A model generated the notes under the pieces. That model ran no database searches and had not been told where the DNA came from. It saw only the letters and a list, made by a program, of their open reading frames with translations. Of a stretch of 64,000 nucleotides of DNA, positions 1 through 8,376 are shown in pieces. Made by a program: the position numbers and the translations under genes. The stretch spans positions 1-64,000 of the forward strand of contig JAFAZH010000015.1 of assembly GCA_019239895.1 (NCBI GenBank), given 5' to 3'. The stretch's first letter is position 1. Each line of letters begins with the position of its first letter. The DNA comes from Abditibacteriaceae bacterium (GTDB taxonomy: Bacteria; Armatimonadota; Abditibacteriia; Abditibacteriales; Abditibacteriaceae).

Positions 1-94
1 GCTGGGGCGCAGCAGGCGTCATCAACGTCAAATAGGGCATGACGAATTCCCATTCCTCATGGCTCACATCGCTCGGATAGTGCTTGCGGTTCAT
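1..94 (-). CDS. IS5-family transposase, N-terminal fragment (runs off the left edge)
   Basis: Reading leftward from an ATG at 92-94 gives a protein that starts MNRKHYPSDVSHEEWEFVMP and continues through a PYLTLM-like stretch to the window edge. The YPSD-S-EEW-F--PYL pattern is the usual N-terminus of IS5-family DDE transposases (DUF4096 region). Only about 31 codons lie inside the window, so the DDE catalytic domain cannot be checked and the element may be intact to the left. The ATG sits about 35 bases inside the presumed element end, which is normal for this family. Family assignment rests on this short motif only. Confidence 0.7.
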   Translation of the reverse strand, partial: MNRKHYPSDVSHEEWEFVMPYLTLMTPAAPQ

Positions 95-133
95 AGCCGC
101 AAAGTTTATATAAGAAGTTCATAACACGCTCTA
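1..133 (-). mobile_element. Right-hand end of an IS5-type insertion sequence
   Basis: The transposase start at 94 is followed outward by AT-rich sequence, then by a GAGCGTGTTATGAAC-like string (read on the minus strand, ending near 131). That resembles IS5-group terminal repeats. The other end lies outside the window, so terminal repeats and target duplication cannot be confirmed. The element abuts the stop codon (131-133) of the glycosyltransferase fragment, so it probably inserted into or just behind that gene. Confidence 0.5.
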
Positions 134-1012
134 AATCCTAGGGGGTAAATTTTGGTCTTTATGCAGTTTCTCCGTTACCTCACTCACCTCACCAGCCGCC
201 ACCTGCGGCGGCTTGCCATAAGACCACAGCATCCACTCTGCTGTAGCAGCTTCTTGGTGCAGCGTCAGTGGCACAGGTAAAGCTGGCAATGACATTTTAC
301 GGGTTGTCCATATATAGCCATGCCCCGTCTGTTGCACGATGCGCAATAATTTGGTTGATTGAGCCGTCTCCGTAATCTGAGGGGTATGGCCTAAGACGAA
401 ACGGAGGCTGGTGCGACCGGATTTTAATGCGTAGATGACGAGTGAATCGCCACGTTCTAAAGCGGGCAGCGCCCGCCGCCCCAGATTGTGCAGCGGAGCG
501 ATGTTATAGTTGCTCCAAACAGGAAGCCCCAGATGCACGAATAGCATGGCTGCGCTGGCATTCATGAGTAGCGCCACCCTTAGATCTCTTCGTGATTTTC
601 TTCGTTGGAACACGATTAAAGGCGAACCTATTAGCAAGACAACTCCCAGCGCCAGCATCATTGGCGTAAACAGTGTCACCACCTCAACCGTGTGGGTAGC
701 GATGACTTTACCCCAGAGGGTAGCCGTGGGTTGTTTGGCCCAAGCCCAGACTAATAGGCCCAGGCTCAAGCATATTACGCTGAGCAACCATCCTACTAAT
801 CTTATAAGAGCCATTTCCCACTTGGTTAAGGCTGGCCAGGACGATCCTAGATTCTCCTGCCGCGCATCTTCCTGCTGCGTATTTTCCGCTTGTTCCCGAC
901 TGGTCGGTTCTCCCATGCAACGCACTTCAACAAGCAACGACAACGCGGGCAGCGCCGGTGCAACATAGCCCGGCAATTTAGATCGGCTCAAGGAGAAAAA
1001 CACTACAACCAC
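131..1012 (-). pseudogene. C-terminal part of an ArnT/PMT-like membrane glycosyltransferase, truncated at both ends
   Basis: The reading frame begins with FFSLSRSKLPGY followed by APALPALSLL. This is a signature of the internal membrane region of ArnT-like 4-amino-4-deoxy-arabinose/dolichyl-mannose transferases, which normally lies in the middle of a ~500-residue protein. Here it is only a few residues after a GTG at 1012, and an in-frame TGA at 1025-1027 blocks any longer start. All N-terminal catalytic membrane helices are therefore missing. The rest has further membrane segments (roughly residues 66-90 and 112-135) and a soluble tail. The tail ends at a stop directly beside the IS5-type element end. 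I read it as a decayed remnant; a short functional protein is possible but less likely. Confidence 0.55.
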
Positions 1013-1707
1013 GACTGCCCATGATCAGCTTTGATAACTTCTTGATAAATTCTCCCGACCTGCGGTGGTTGTATTGGATAGAGGAAGCGCAGAGAATTGA
1101 GACCTGGCAGTGGAAGAGTGTTAAGCGAATGCAGGTGGCCGGAATGTGCTTTAAGAGACGTTAATTTTGGCAAAATGAAAACTTAAGAGTAGGCAGCACA
1201 GCTTGGTTGTAATAAAGCAGGGTCATATCAGGCCATTGAGCAAATGCTGTGTGGGTCGCTCACGCAACCTGAGTAGGCGATTCCAATCAAACCCAGATTC
1301 TGTTACAGCTCCCATCACTGAGCAAGCAATTTAAAAGCGGTGCGCGACAACCAGCATAAAATTGCCCAAGTTCTACTGAATAATGCCATAATAGAAACTT
1401 ATGCGCGAGGTTATCGCTTCACGGCAACATCCTTTATTTAAATTAGTGTGCCAACTCTGGTTGAGATTGCCGCACAGGAAAGCTGCCGCCGCTAAGCTCA
1501 CCGCCAGCACTTCAGCGGTGAAAGTCGCACTTATGGGCCACCATGAGGTTGCATATGTAGAGTACAGCACGCAGACAGTAGACAGTTAATATGGTATCTT
1601 GAATGTATTCTCCCGGTTGGTGAGGTTGGTCGCCCTCTAATGAGGAAAATACGGTTTTCTTCTACCGGATAGCAAACTGTATTAGTAATGAATAGCAAAG
1701 GAGAAAT
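1013..1707. other. Gene-poor stretch with possible relics
   Basis: There is no convincing full gene. A 47-codon ORF (1021-1164, +) and a 62-codon ORF (1401-1589, +) are present. The second begins with an ASRQHPLFKLV-like string resembling the N-terminus of SpoU/TrmH-type RNA methyltransferases, but the match stops after about 15 residues. At best it is a short relic. The end of the stretch holds a good ribosome-binding site (AAAGGAG, about 1698-1704) for the next gene. Confidence 0.4.
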
Positions 1708-2795
1708 ATGAATCTCAACTGGCGCGAACTTTTATTGACGGCGCTTTCGACAGCAGGACTGTCATTGGCTACAGGTGGGATTGAGGGCACAGCCGAGGCT
1801 GCCTCAACCGCAGAGCCAGCAGAGGCTGCCCCGGAAGTCTTGGACCTTCATCTCCTTAATTTCTGGACTGGCGGGGTGCGGGATAAGCAGCGTGCCCCCA
1901 GTCTGGAGAGGCCAACGGCAGACCTGGCAGAGCGCAGCCTGATGCCAGTGTTCTATGTGTGGACGCCCGATGCAGGCATTCGTAAGACCTCGCAGATACA
2001 GGAGACAGAATTATTTGATAAAGGCGACATCGCTGTAAGCTATGCCCTTAACACCTTTAAGCCAGCTACTGCCGACCTCCAACGCCGTATCAAATCGGGT
2101 TCACTGCGCTTTGATGTGCGTCAGGCGACGGCCCTCCCTTTTTTTGGTGAGCCGCTTTCCTGGAGCACAATTGCTGGCCTCGACACTCCGGGCAATAAAC
2201 TAGTGCCTGTACTCAGAGACTTTTAGATGTGAAGGACTACTGGGGGTCATCTCAGCGCGCCATGTTCAACGCGGGTACAGGCTATTGGGCCTTGAATCTC
2301 TTTGTACAGGAAAGGCCCCATGAATCAGTTTTTGACAGGATTTTGAAACTGGGGCAGAAAATCACTGAAGTCGCCGGATTAGTCGGAGTCCTGGGTATTC
2401 CCGCGATTAGCGAGACTGCTTTGCACGCCACGGATCGAATGTATGGCATTCTCAATGCCCTAGACGCCCGCCGCACCCACTACCTTTACAAAGCGGCCGA
2501 CACCCCACTGGCGGTCACTAAAGACGGTTTACAGAAGTCGCCAGGACTGAATCTAACGGATGTCCAGCCGCTGTACTTGCGCTCAGGAATATCGAAATAT
2601 ATTGCCGTGCCGTGGGCGCATACTTCTGCTTTTGAGCAACGGATGGGCAAGCTGACCCTTAAACAAAACTATCTGGTACCGCAAGACAGCAAAGATGAAT
2701 CCGGCCCCGGCCTGGAAGCCGCAACCCAGGCGACCCTAGCGGATGTGACCTATCTGGTGTTGTCCACTGCCACAACTCCAATCAGCCTGGCCTGA
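1708..2795 (+). pseudogene. Secreted hypothetical protein interrupted by a one-base frameshift
   Basis: The gene starts at ATG 1708 behind AAAGGAG and runs 172 codons to TAG at 2224-2226. The next frame then stays open from about 2220 to 2795 (about 190 codons). Adding one T to the T-run at 2221-2224 joins both parts into one protein of about 362 residues, reading VLRDFLDVKDYW across the joint. A one-base deletion in a homopolymer is the simplest explanation. The N-terminus is weakly signal-peptide-like (hydrophobic stretch ending near GTAEAA). I do not recognise the family. The second half has a predicted helical region with the motif GLVGVLGIP. Whether the shift is a real mutation or a sequence error cannot be decided here. 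Confidence 0.6.
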
Positions 2796-2807
2796 ACCAC
2801 CGCATGT

Positions 2808-3868
2808 TTAATATCGCTGCGCCATAATGTCGTGGCTCACCACATCAAAAGTTGCAGCCTGAGTGTTACTTTCAGGCTGCAACTTTGGTACTGTTGCCAG
2901 ACCCAAACCATAAAGAGCAGAAATGGTTTCCAGCGTCTCGGCATTCAAGAACTGGTGCGGCCCATCACAAGATTTGACGCCCAATGTTTTGTCATCGGAC
3001 GAGAGGCACAAGGTGACGACGCAACTGCCATCTTGGGGCACCGTCTTCACCGTGCGTCCCGTTGCCGTTTCCACACGCCATAATTCACCACTTTTAGTCT
3101 TAATTTCCCGTGTCTCTGTTTTAGGGAAGCCGCCGACCACGACATTTTAGTAATTCTTTGGATTTTCTCGAACTTCAGCCCATAGATGAGATAGTTCCCG
3201 TCGGTGGAGAATGTTAGTGCCGTTACAATTCCTGGTTACGCCCCCAGGATTTCCTGGGCCGTGCTGGTCTTCAGATCCCACAGACGGATTATTTTGTCGT
3301 CGCCACTGATAGCCAGTTTTGTTCCATCGGGCAAGAAAGACACCGCCGTTACCCTCTTGGCATCGGCCTTCCAGGTCTTGATCGCCTGGCCGGTTGAAGT
3401 GTTGAAGATACGAGCTTCCCCATTATCGTAACCCACCGCCACCGTCTGCCCATCGGGAGCCACGGACAAATCGAGAACCTCGCCATCGGCGCTAAACTGC
3501 TTCTTGAGCTGCTCCAACGCGGTGTCCCAAATCCTGATTGTGTTGTGGTTATCTACCGTTGCCTTGACCTTACCGTCACGAGATAGGCTGAAAGCCGCCA
3601 GGGTGGTGTCTACCGCCATTGAGTTCCACAGATACTTAAAGGGTGGAATGGGATTGTTAGGAACAGTACCTTCGTTATGGCCAGGAACTTCCTTAGGTGT
3701 CAATGCTGCCCAGAACGGCAATTGCTGACCTCGCACAAACGTTATAGTACGATGGACCGGCGTATATTGATCCTTTACCAGATCAATCTGAACATCTTCT
3801 TTTGGTTGGTCAAGAACACGCTTAATGGTGACAGGCTTGTCGTTCGTTGCTTCCCCAGTATCCTTGCC
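2808..3868 (-). pseudogene. WD40-repeat protein, broken by a nonsense codon and a frameshift
   Basis: The minus strand encodes several WD40 blades: IRIWDT at about 3522, then DGQTVAVGYDNGEARIF, then DGTKLAISGDDKIIRLWDL near 3270. An in-frame TAA at 3236-3238 interrupts it, yet the same frame continues with PGIVTALTFSTDGNYLIYG, the start of another blade. That suggests a CAA-to-TAA change. Near 3140-3190 the homology moves to another frame, which continues to 2808 with a last blade-like segment (LWRVETATGR, then SSDDKTLGV). The first codons of the open frame (3869-4042) are antisense to a LuxR relic and are probably not part of the gene. The original protein was presumably a beta-propeller scaffold. 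Confidence 0.6.
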
Positions 3869-4066
3869 CCCTTGACGCCACGGCAACGAGAGATTCTGGA
3901 ATTGATTGGTCGCGGCTATAGTACCCAGCAGATAGCCCAGACACTCTTTATTAGCCGAAGACAGTGGAGACGCACCGGGGGCAACTCGTGAAAAAAATTG
4001 GGGATTCGGGACATTGCCGGGGTTGTCCGGTATGCGATTCAAAAGGGTTTAGTGCCCTTGGAATAG
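3866..4066 (+). pseudogene. LuxR/NarL-type helix-turn-helix relic with two single-base indels
   Basis: The plus strand reads LTPRQREILELIGRGYSTQQ, then IAQTLFISR, a textbook start of a LuxR DNA-binding domain. With one A restored after 3957 the reading becomes RKTVETHRGQLV. With one A removed from the run of seven at about 3991-3997 it continues KKLGIRDIAGVVRYAIQKG and ends at TAG 4064-4066. So the complete C-terminal domain of a NarL-type response regulator is present, but split over three frames by two homopolymer indels. No receiver domain lies upstream; the sequence there belongs to the oppositely oriented WD40 relic. Confidence 0.65.
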
Positions 4067-4186
4067 CATCCATTTGCCTTTGATTGAGGTATCCTTTTCG
4101 TGAGGCCACGGGGCACTTGATGCTAACAATTACCCAGTGCCTCAAGCCATTATCCCAAATCAAGCAGTAGGGCTTCCGTTATGATT

Positions 4187-4374
4187 AGCTTTGGCCGCAT
4201 TAGTCACTATTGGTGGCAACTGGGAGCGAATTCAAACGAGCTGTCAAAAATGGCTGTGGCCTTGATGGCTAACTTTAGCCACTGGAATGTTAGGCTTTAC
4301 CCTGAGTCAAACAGAGTTATTTCAACTCGATGGCTGGCTCTACGATTTTGGTATAGCAATTAGAGAGATAAAGG
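4187..4374 (+). pseudogene. Possible CHASE2-domain N-terminal relic cut by IS630
   Basis: One plus frame reads LATGMLGFTLSQTELFQLDG, then WLYDFGIAIRE up to the IS630 fragment. A hydrophobic helix followed by an E-LFQ-LD-WLYDF-IAIR pattern resembles the beginning of CHASE2 sensor domains. An in-frame TGA at about 4256 and the lack of a good start argue for a relic. The fragment stops where the transposase sequence begins, so the insertion may have destroyed the gene. The identification rests on about 40 residues. Confidence 0.3.
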
Positions 4375-4833
4375 CTATAAGAAAGCATCATCTACGGCCT
4401 CGCTGCAAGTAGCATAGTGCGGGATTGAGTGGGCCAGACGACTCTTGAGGGTGTGACCCAGTGGCTCGATCCGGTTCAAATCGGGTGAGTAGGCGGGTAA
4501 GGGTAAGAGCCAGGAGCCAACCTGAGCCAGCAACTCGCTCAGGCGGGCGTAGCGATGAAACGAGGCATTGTCTAAGATCACCACCTGCCCCGGACGCAAG
4601 GCGGGGCATAACTGCTGCTCGCACCAAGCTTCAATCAGGGCGCTGTCGTAGTAGCTCTCAAAGGTCAAGGGAGCCACCACTTGGCCCGCACACCAGGCCG
4701 CGACCGTTGAGACACGCTGGGTGCAGTGCCCCAGGCGTTCACCAAAACACCCCTGGCCCCAGGCGCTCCAACCATAGGCATAGATGAGGGTGTCATCTAC
4801 TCCGGCTTCATCCAGAGACACGCGAAACAACAC
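4375..4833 (-). pseudogene. IS630-family transposase, DDE half only
   Basis: Codons from 4833 leftward encode SLDEAG, then VILDNASFH and LPAYSPDLNRIE. These are the three catalytic acidic motifs (D, D, E) of the IS630/Tc1 DDE superfamily. The N-terminal helix-turn-helix half is missing, because 24 bases upstream of the GTG start a palindrome and then an unrelated gene begin. IS630 elements often split the transposase over two frames, but no first half is visible. I read it as an immobile fragment. The reading ends at 4375 with SEAVDDAFL. Confidence 0.75.
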
Positions 4834-4857
4834 AGCCCGTCCAAAATTGGACGGGCT
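4834..4857. terminator. Perfect 11-bp-stem hairpin, likely terminator of the Lmo0937-like gene
   Basis: The arms AGCCCGTCCAA and TTGGACGGGCT surround two bases. The hairpin lies about 40 bases beyond the stop of the leftward Lmo0937-like gene and exactly at the edge of the IS630 fragment. The sequence after the stem in the leftward direction is only moderately T-rich (TGTTGTTT). Confidence 0.55.
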
Positions 4858-4896
4858 ATGTTCATGTTATTCAGTTTTTAATCACGGGTCTTCCAG

Positions 4897-5055
4897 TTAG
4901 GCAACGCGGGTGCGGCCACCGGAAATCAGGTCAACCACAAACATCACAATCGCCAATACGAGCAAGATGTGAATGAAACTGCCTACGGCGCTACTAAAGC
5001 CGATAAAGCCAAGTAGCCACATTACTAACAATACGCCTGCAATGATTCTGAGCAT
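4897..5055 (-). CDS. Lmo0937-family small membrane protein
   Basis: A 52-residue protein starts at ATG 5053-5055 behind a perfect AAGGAGG (about 5064-5070). It has two hydrophobic helices: one from MLRIIAGVLLVMWLLGFIGF, and one in the HILLVLAIVMFVVDLI part. It ends GGRTRVA. The WLLGF and LLVLAIV--VV-LI pattern matches the very short Lmo0937/DUF5670-type membrane proteins, whose function is unknown but which are common beside stress genes. It lies upstream-adjacent to the YtxH-like gene on the same strand, and both may be induced together. Confidence 0.8.
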   Translation of the reverse strand: MLRIIAGVLLVMWLLGFIGFSSAVGSFIHILLVLAIVMFVVDLISGGRTRVA

Positions 5056-5177
5056 GATAATAACCTCCTTAGGTCATCGCTCTAACGATATTTCCGACGC
5101 AATGGTTTAAATTCACTTTTAAAGCGCCGCCACATAGCTTTAAGCTCTGTTCATCCAACTCTTATTGCATCGCTATG

Positions 5178-5558
5178 CTAAACGCTTTCTACGACATCGT
5201 GCGCCTTGTCCTGGGCACTGCTTGCAAGTTCATGGGCGTTATCTGCTAAGTCCTGCGCTTTGCTCTGGACGCTGGCTTTAGCATCCTGAGCATAATACGC
5301 CGCTTCTTGCAGAGCATCGCTGCCCTGAGCACGCGCACTGGAAAGTAACTCCCCGCCGCGCTCTTTCAAGTCGTTTGCGGATTCGGCAACATTACCCCCT
5401 AAGTCACTGGCCCGATCTTTGAGTTTAGAAGCGCCTTCAGCTAAGTCTTGACGCAACTCTCCTCCGGGCTTGGGAGCCAGCAGTAAGGCTGCCGCCGCAC
5501 CAAAAAGTAATCCTGTGATTACTCCACGCAAATAGCCCGATCCAGACTCTTCAGCCAT
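5178..5558 (-). CDS. YtxH-domain protein
   Basis: This 126-residue protein has a glycine/alanine-rich membrane helix near residues 9-28 (YLRGVITGLLFGAAAALLLA) followed directly by PKPGGELR. That is the YtxH signature GxxxGxxxGLLxAPxxGxxxR. The rest is a long amphipathic helix of repeated ASDLG/NVAESA/AQDLADNA blocks, similar to LEA-like proteins. YtxH proteins are small envelope-associated general-stress proteins. It precedes the Lmo0937-like gene and resembles in composition the three-gene stress cluster at 16.1-18.6 kb. Confidence 0.8.
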   Translation of the reverse strand: MAEESGSGYLRGVITGLLFGAAAALLLAPKPGGELRQDLAEGASKLKDRASDLGGNVAESANDLKERGGELLSSARAQGSDALQEAAYYAQDAKASVQSKAQDLADNAHELASSAQDKAHDVVESV

Positions 5559-5694
5559 TTTGGCTTTCCCCTTTGAGTGCTCACGGCACTCACCGTTACG
5601 ACTTTTCTAAGCCATTAAGTATAAGATGCAAAGGCCGTGCCAAGATTTCCAAGCCAGCCAGGAATTTATTTTTAAGCTGAAATTCGATAACCAA

Positions 5695-5720
5695 AAGGCC
5701 ACCCGAATTCGGGTGGCCTT
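5695..5720. terminator. Bidirectional palindromic terminator
   Basis: A perfect 26-base palindrome (AAGGCCACCCGAA and its complement) with short A/T-rich edges lies between the YtxH-like gene and the isomerase-like gene, which are both leftward. It would end transcripts arriving from the right. Confidence 0.65.
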
Positions 5721-5732
5721 ACTAATTAGCTT

Positions 5733-5800
5733 GCTCGTTTAGACCTCTCCCCGCCCTCTCACTCCCAAGTTAATAGGCGGCGCAGGGAACAAAGGATGAC
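5733..5800. repeat. Dispersed intergenic repeat, GC-rich CTCTCCCCGCCCTCTC type
   Basis: The string CTCTCCCCGCCCTCTC followed by CTCCCAAGTTAATAGGCGGC recurs in inverted orientation at about 55017-55060, with a few changes. The end of the isomerase-like gene lies just to the right. It belongs to the set of intergenic repeats listed elsewhere. Confidence 0.6.
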
Positions 5801-5821
5801 TCTATCGGTTTCTCACTTCGT

Positions 5822-6655
5822 TTAGGTCGCTGCTTCCTGCCAGCGTTGTCGCAGCAAATCAATGAGTGGCTTCGATTGCGCAGTGATGTCATCAAATTTA
5901 CCTTCAAATGAGCAGCGCGCATCATAACCTGTCTGGCGCAAGTTCCGAAAGAACCCAGTAAAATCGGCTTCGCCCTCAGTGGCATAACCGGGAGCAACAC
6001 GACCTAAGTCAGCTACATGGGTGTGGCGTAGCCGCTTACCTGCCGCCGCGACTGCTGTAACGGGTTCATTCTCTTCAATCATGTGATAAAGATCAGCCAA
6101 CAACTGAATGCGGGGATGCCCTACCTCATCCATAATGCGCGCCCCCTGCTCGACCGTGAGAATCAGGTTATCTTCCTGGCTGTTGAGTGGTTCAATGGCG
6201 ATGTCAATGCCAACTTCACTGGCAACTGCCCCCAATTCACGGCAGAAGTGGATAAACTGTTGCTCTGCTTCTTGAGGATCAAACCCTGCTGGCACCTTCC
6301 GCGCTCCGGCAGAACCTAACACCACCACTTCGCCCCCCAATACCTGGCAACGAGTGAGGGCCGTGCGGCAATAATCTAACACTTCTTGAAGTTGCACGTC
6401 CGGCCCCGTGATGCGGTGCTTGGCGGGAATAAAACTATTGAAAGCTTCTACTTTCAGGGGATATGGTTCCAGGGCAGTCCTTAATTTTTCAAATTCCGCT
6501 TCGCCACCGGCGGGCATCACGGCACCGACACCAAACTCCACATAATCCGCGCCTGCTGCTTGCAAACCTTCCATCAAGGGCGGCACTGCCGAAAGCGGCT
6601 GACCTTCCACCTGGGGCGCAAACGAACCAGGGCCACAGCAAATTCCAAATTTCAT
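5822..6655 (-). CDS. Sugar phosphate isomerase/epimerase family protein (TIM barrel)
   Basis: This 277-residue protein belongs to the xylose-isomerase-like TIM-barrel superfamily (AP_endonuc_2). Visible family marks are the N-terminal MKFGICCGPG strand, VEFGVGAVMP, VVLGSAGARKVPAGFD, IAIEPLNSQEDN with the metal-binding Glu, LADLYHMIEE with Asp/His, HTHVADLGR with His, and CSFEGKFDD with the last Glu. All expected metal ligands therefore appear present. Members act as ketose epimerases or inosose/hydroxypyruvate isomerases; the substrate cannot be deduced. A paralogous-fold gene of a different subfamily lies at 40935-41804. The start ATG is the only sensible one. It appears monocistronic. Confidence 0.85.
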   Translation of the reverse strand: MKFGICCGPGSFAPQVEGQPLSAVPPLMEGLQAAGADYVEFGVGAVMPAGGEAEFEKLRTALEPYPLKVEAFNSFIPAKHRITGPDVQLQEVLDYCRTALTRCQVLGGEVVVLGSAGARKVPAGFDPQEAEQQFIHFCRELGAVASEVGIDIAIEPLNSQEDNLILTVEQGARIMDEVGHPRIQLLADLYHMIEENEPVTAVAAAGKRLRHTHVADLGRVAPGYATEGEADFTGFFRNLRQTGYDARCSFEGKFDDITAQSKPLIDLLRQRWQEAAT

Positions 6656-6734
6656 AGATTCAAACCTTTTAGAAGGATTTTAGCAGGAAGGGAGGAGAGG
6701 GGGGGAAGGGGAGAAAAGGAGAAGGGGGAACTAT

Positions 6735-6816
6735 GGAACCCAGAGCGTGAGCGACGGGCTAGAGTGATAGTCACCAGAAGCTGCTACGGAAGCCCGTCGC
6801 TCACGCTCTGGGTTCG
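6735..6816. repeat. Inverted repeat with perfect 24-bp arms
   Basis: Arms at 6737-6760 and 6791-6814 are exact reverse complements, separated by 30 bases, between two leftward genes. It can form a long hairpin and may act as a terminator or RNA-stabilising element. It is one of many intergenic long-arm repeats in this window. Confidence 0.8.
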
Positions 6817-6880
6817 TTAGTCTTCTCTAGTTCCTGCGACTCCTCTCTCCCCTTCTCACGCTCCTCCACTTCCTGCTTAA

Positions 6881-8302
6881 TCAACTCTTTTTAGCTGGCG
6901 GTTTAGCAGTTCCGAATAGAGTATCGAAGGGGCCTTTGAAGTTAGTCAGAGCAGTAGTAGGCAGGATGTAAACGGTTGGGGAGAAGGTACTGTTGGTGCC
7001 AGTGCGTGCATAGACTTTGCCGCTCTTTGAGCCTAGTTCCACGGTAATAGGGCCGCTGGACTTGGAGGAAGTGAAGGTGAAGTGTGCGGCGGGCTTATCG
7101 AAGCCATAGATGTCTGGTGCGACGGGCTTATCAATGAAGTCCTGGGCATTTAAGTTTTGTATGTCTAAAATGGTATCCAGTACGGCTTGATTGACGGTAT
7201 CGGCTGTGGTTGAAGCGGCATTATTGGTAGTTGCCGCGTTAGTGCCAGCCGCTTGCCACTTATCACCGCTTTTCGAGTAGTTGCGGGTCGCATTCCGCGC
7301 TGTAATTTGGAGTCGCGTCAAGTCCGCAAGTTCTAACTTCACCACTTCCTTAGCACGCCACTCCCGCAAGGCGCGATTAATAAGGCCATAGGTAGCAGTT
7401 GTAATCTGGAAGACGGAAGGCGAAGTTGAATTTTGCGCTGCATAGCCGTCTTTCAACTGCTTGCCGATAGATAGAGTGCGTTCACCCTTGGTGGTAGCGA
7501 CTTTAACGATGGCAATAGGTTTATCCAAGCCCCATTGCGCTGCGGAAGTAGGCTTGTCATCTAAAAACTTCGGAGTTTTCGTCTGAGGTAACTGGTTGAT
7601 AAAGCTTTCAACGGTGGTCGTATCACCACTTGTTGCAACAGGCTTGGTGATCTTCCAGGTAGCCCCCGCCTCGCTGCTCTTAGCAGGCTCTTTAAGGAAG
7701 GTTGCACTTAAAGCCGGAGCGGTGATGTCAAACTGTGTCGTATCATCAAGAGCAACACGTAAAATGGCTTTATCACGCCAATCATCGAACGATTTAGTAA
7801 CGGTTGCTTCTAGTGAGGCAGGCAGCAGTGCCACCTGAGAATTCTTGGTGTCTCCCACCCGTGCGTAAATCTTGCTGTTATCAAAACTGGGCTTCTTGCC
7901 GAATTCTACCTTTTGCTCACCCACTGCGAGGGTGCTTTGCGGTTTATCGAGGCCATACTCTTTTAGCTTCGCGGGGTCGCTTGACATAGCCGCCGCCGAT
8001 TGCAGCAGTTGTAATTGATCGAGCAAGCCCTTAACCGTATCAGCATCGGCAGGCACCGCAGGAGTACTGTCCTGCGCGCCTTTGCCCTGTTGTTGCACGT
8101 TCCAGTTCTCCCCGGCTTTTTGCAGCACAACAGTCTTACCACCTGGCTGCGTTAGTTTCAGCGAGGTCAGGGTGGTGGGGTCTACGCGCATTAATACGGC
8201 TGAGCCAGTTTCGGCCACTGGGCCACGCTCGTTGAAGTAGATATAACCACCAACTGCCGCCACCACTAAAAGCAAGATAAACGTTGAAGCAAAATTCTTC
8301 AT
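6881..8302 (-). CDS. DUF4340 domain-containing protein of a Gld-type ABC system
   Basis: This 473-residue protein has one N-terminal membrane anchor (residues 5-24) ending in FNERGP, followed by a periplasmic body. The body contains internally repeated DUF4340 units: LTSLKLTQPGGKTVVLQKAG, SLPAS-like SFDDWRDKAI, then LREWRAKEVVKLEL and LTRLQITARN. DUF4340 proteins regularly follow GldG-like genes. It is the last of four leftward genes (ATPase, permease, GldG-like, DUF4340) with a 74-base gap to the GldG-like gene. It probably forms the extracytoplasmic part of the transporter; the cargo is unknown. Confidence 0.85.
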   Translation of the reverse strand: MKNFASTFILLLVVAAVGGYIYFNERGPVAETGSAVLMRVDPTTLTSLKLTQPGGKTVVLQKAGENWNVQQQGKGAQDSTPAVPADADTVKGLLDQLQLLQSAAAMSSDPAKLKEYGLDKPQSTLAVGEQKVEFGKKPSFDNSKIYARVGDTKNSQVALLPASLEATVTKSFDDWRDKAILRVALDDTTQFDITAPALSATFLKEPAKSSEAGATWKITKPVATSGDTTTVESFINQLPQTKTPKFLDDKPTSAAQWGLDKPIAIVKVATTKGERTLSIGKQLKDGYAAQNSTSPSVFQITTATYGLINRALREWRAKEVVKLELADLTRLQITARNATRNYSKSGDKWQAAGTNAATTNNAASTTADTVNQAVLDTILDIQNLNAQDFIDKPVAPDIYGFDKPAAHFTFTSSKSSGPITVELGSKSGKVYARTGTNSTFSPTVYILPTTALTNFKGPFDTLFGTAKPPAKKS

Positions 8303-8376
8303 AACGATCTGTTATTGGTCATTCGCCCCTGGTTTTTGCTGCCAATGACCGATGACTAAGGACAGGGGACGAATAA

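Larger units (their letters stand above)
4375..4857 (-). mobile_element. IS630-type insertion sequence fragment
   Basis: The element is defined by the DDE transposase half. TA dinucleotides, the target of this family, occur near both edges, but no matching terminal inverted repeats were found. One end has probably been lost. Confidence 0.5.

Noticed and set aside
1401..1589. Gene for an RNA methyltransferase
   Set aside because: Only about 15 residues resemble the family start; the rest does not, and no continuation was found in other frames.
3869..4042. N-terminal extension of the WD40 reading frame
   Set aside because: It is antisense to the LuxR relic, has no WD40 pattern and no ribosome-binding site.
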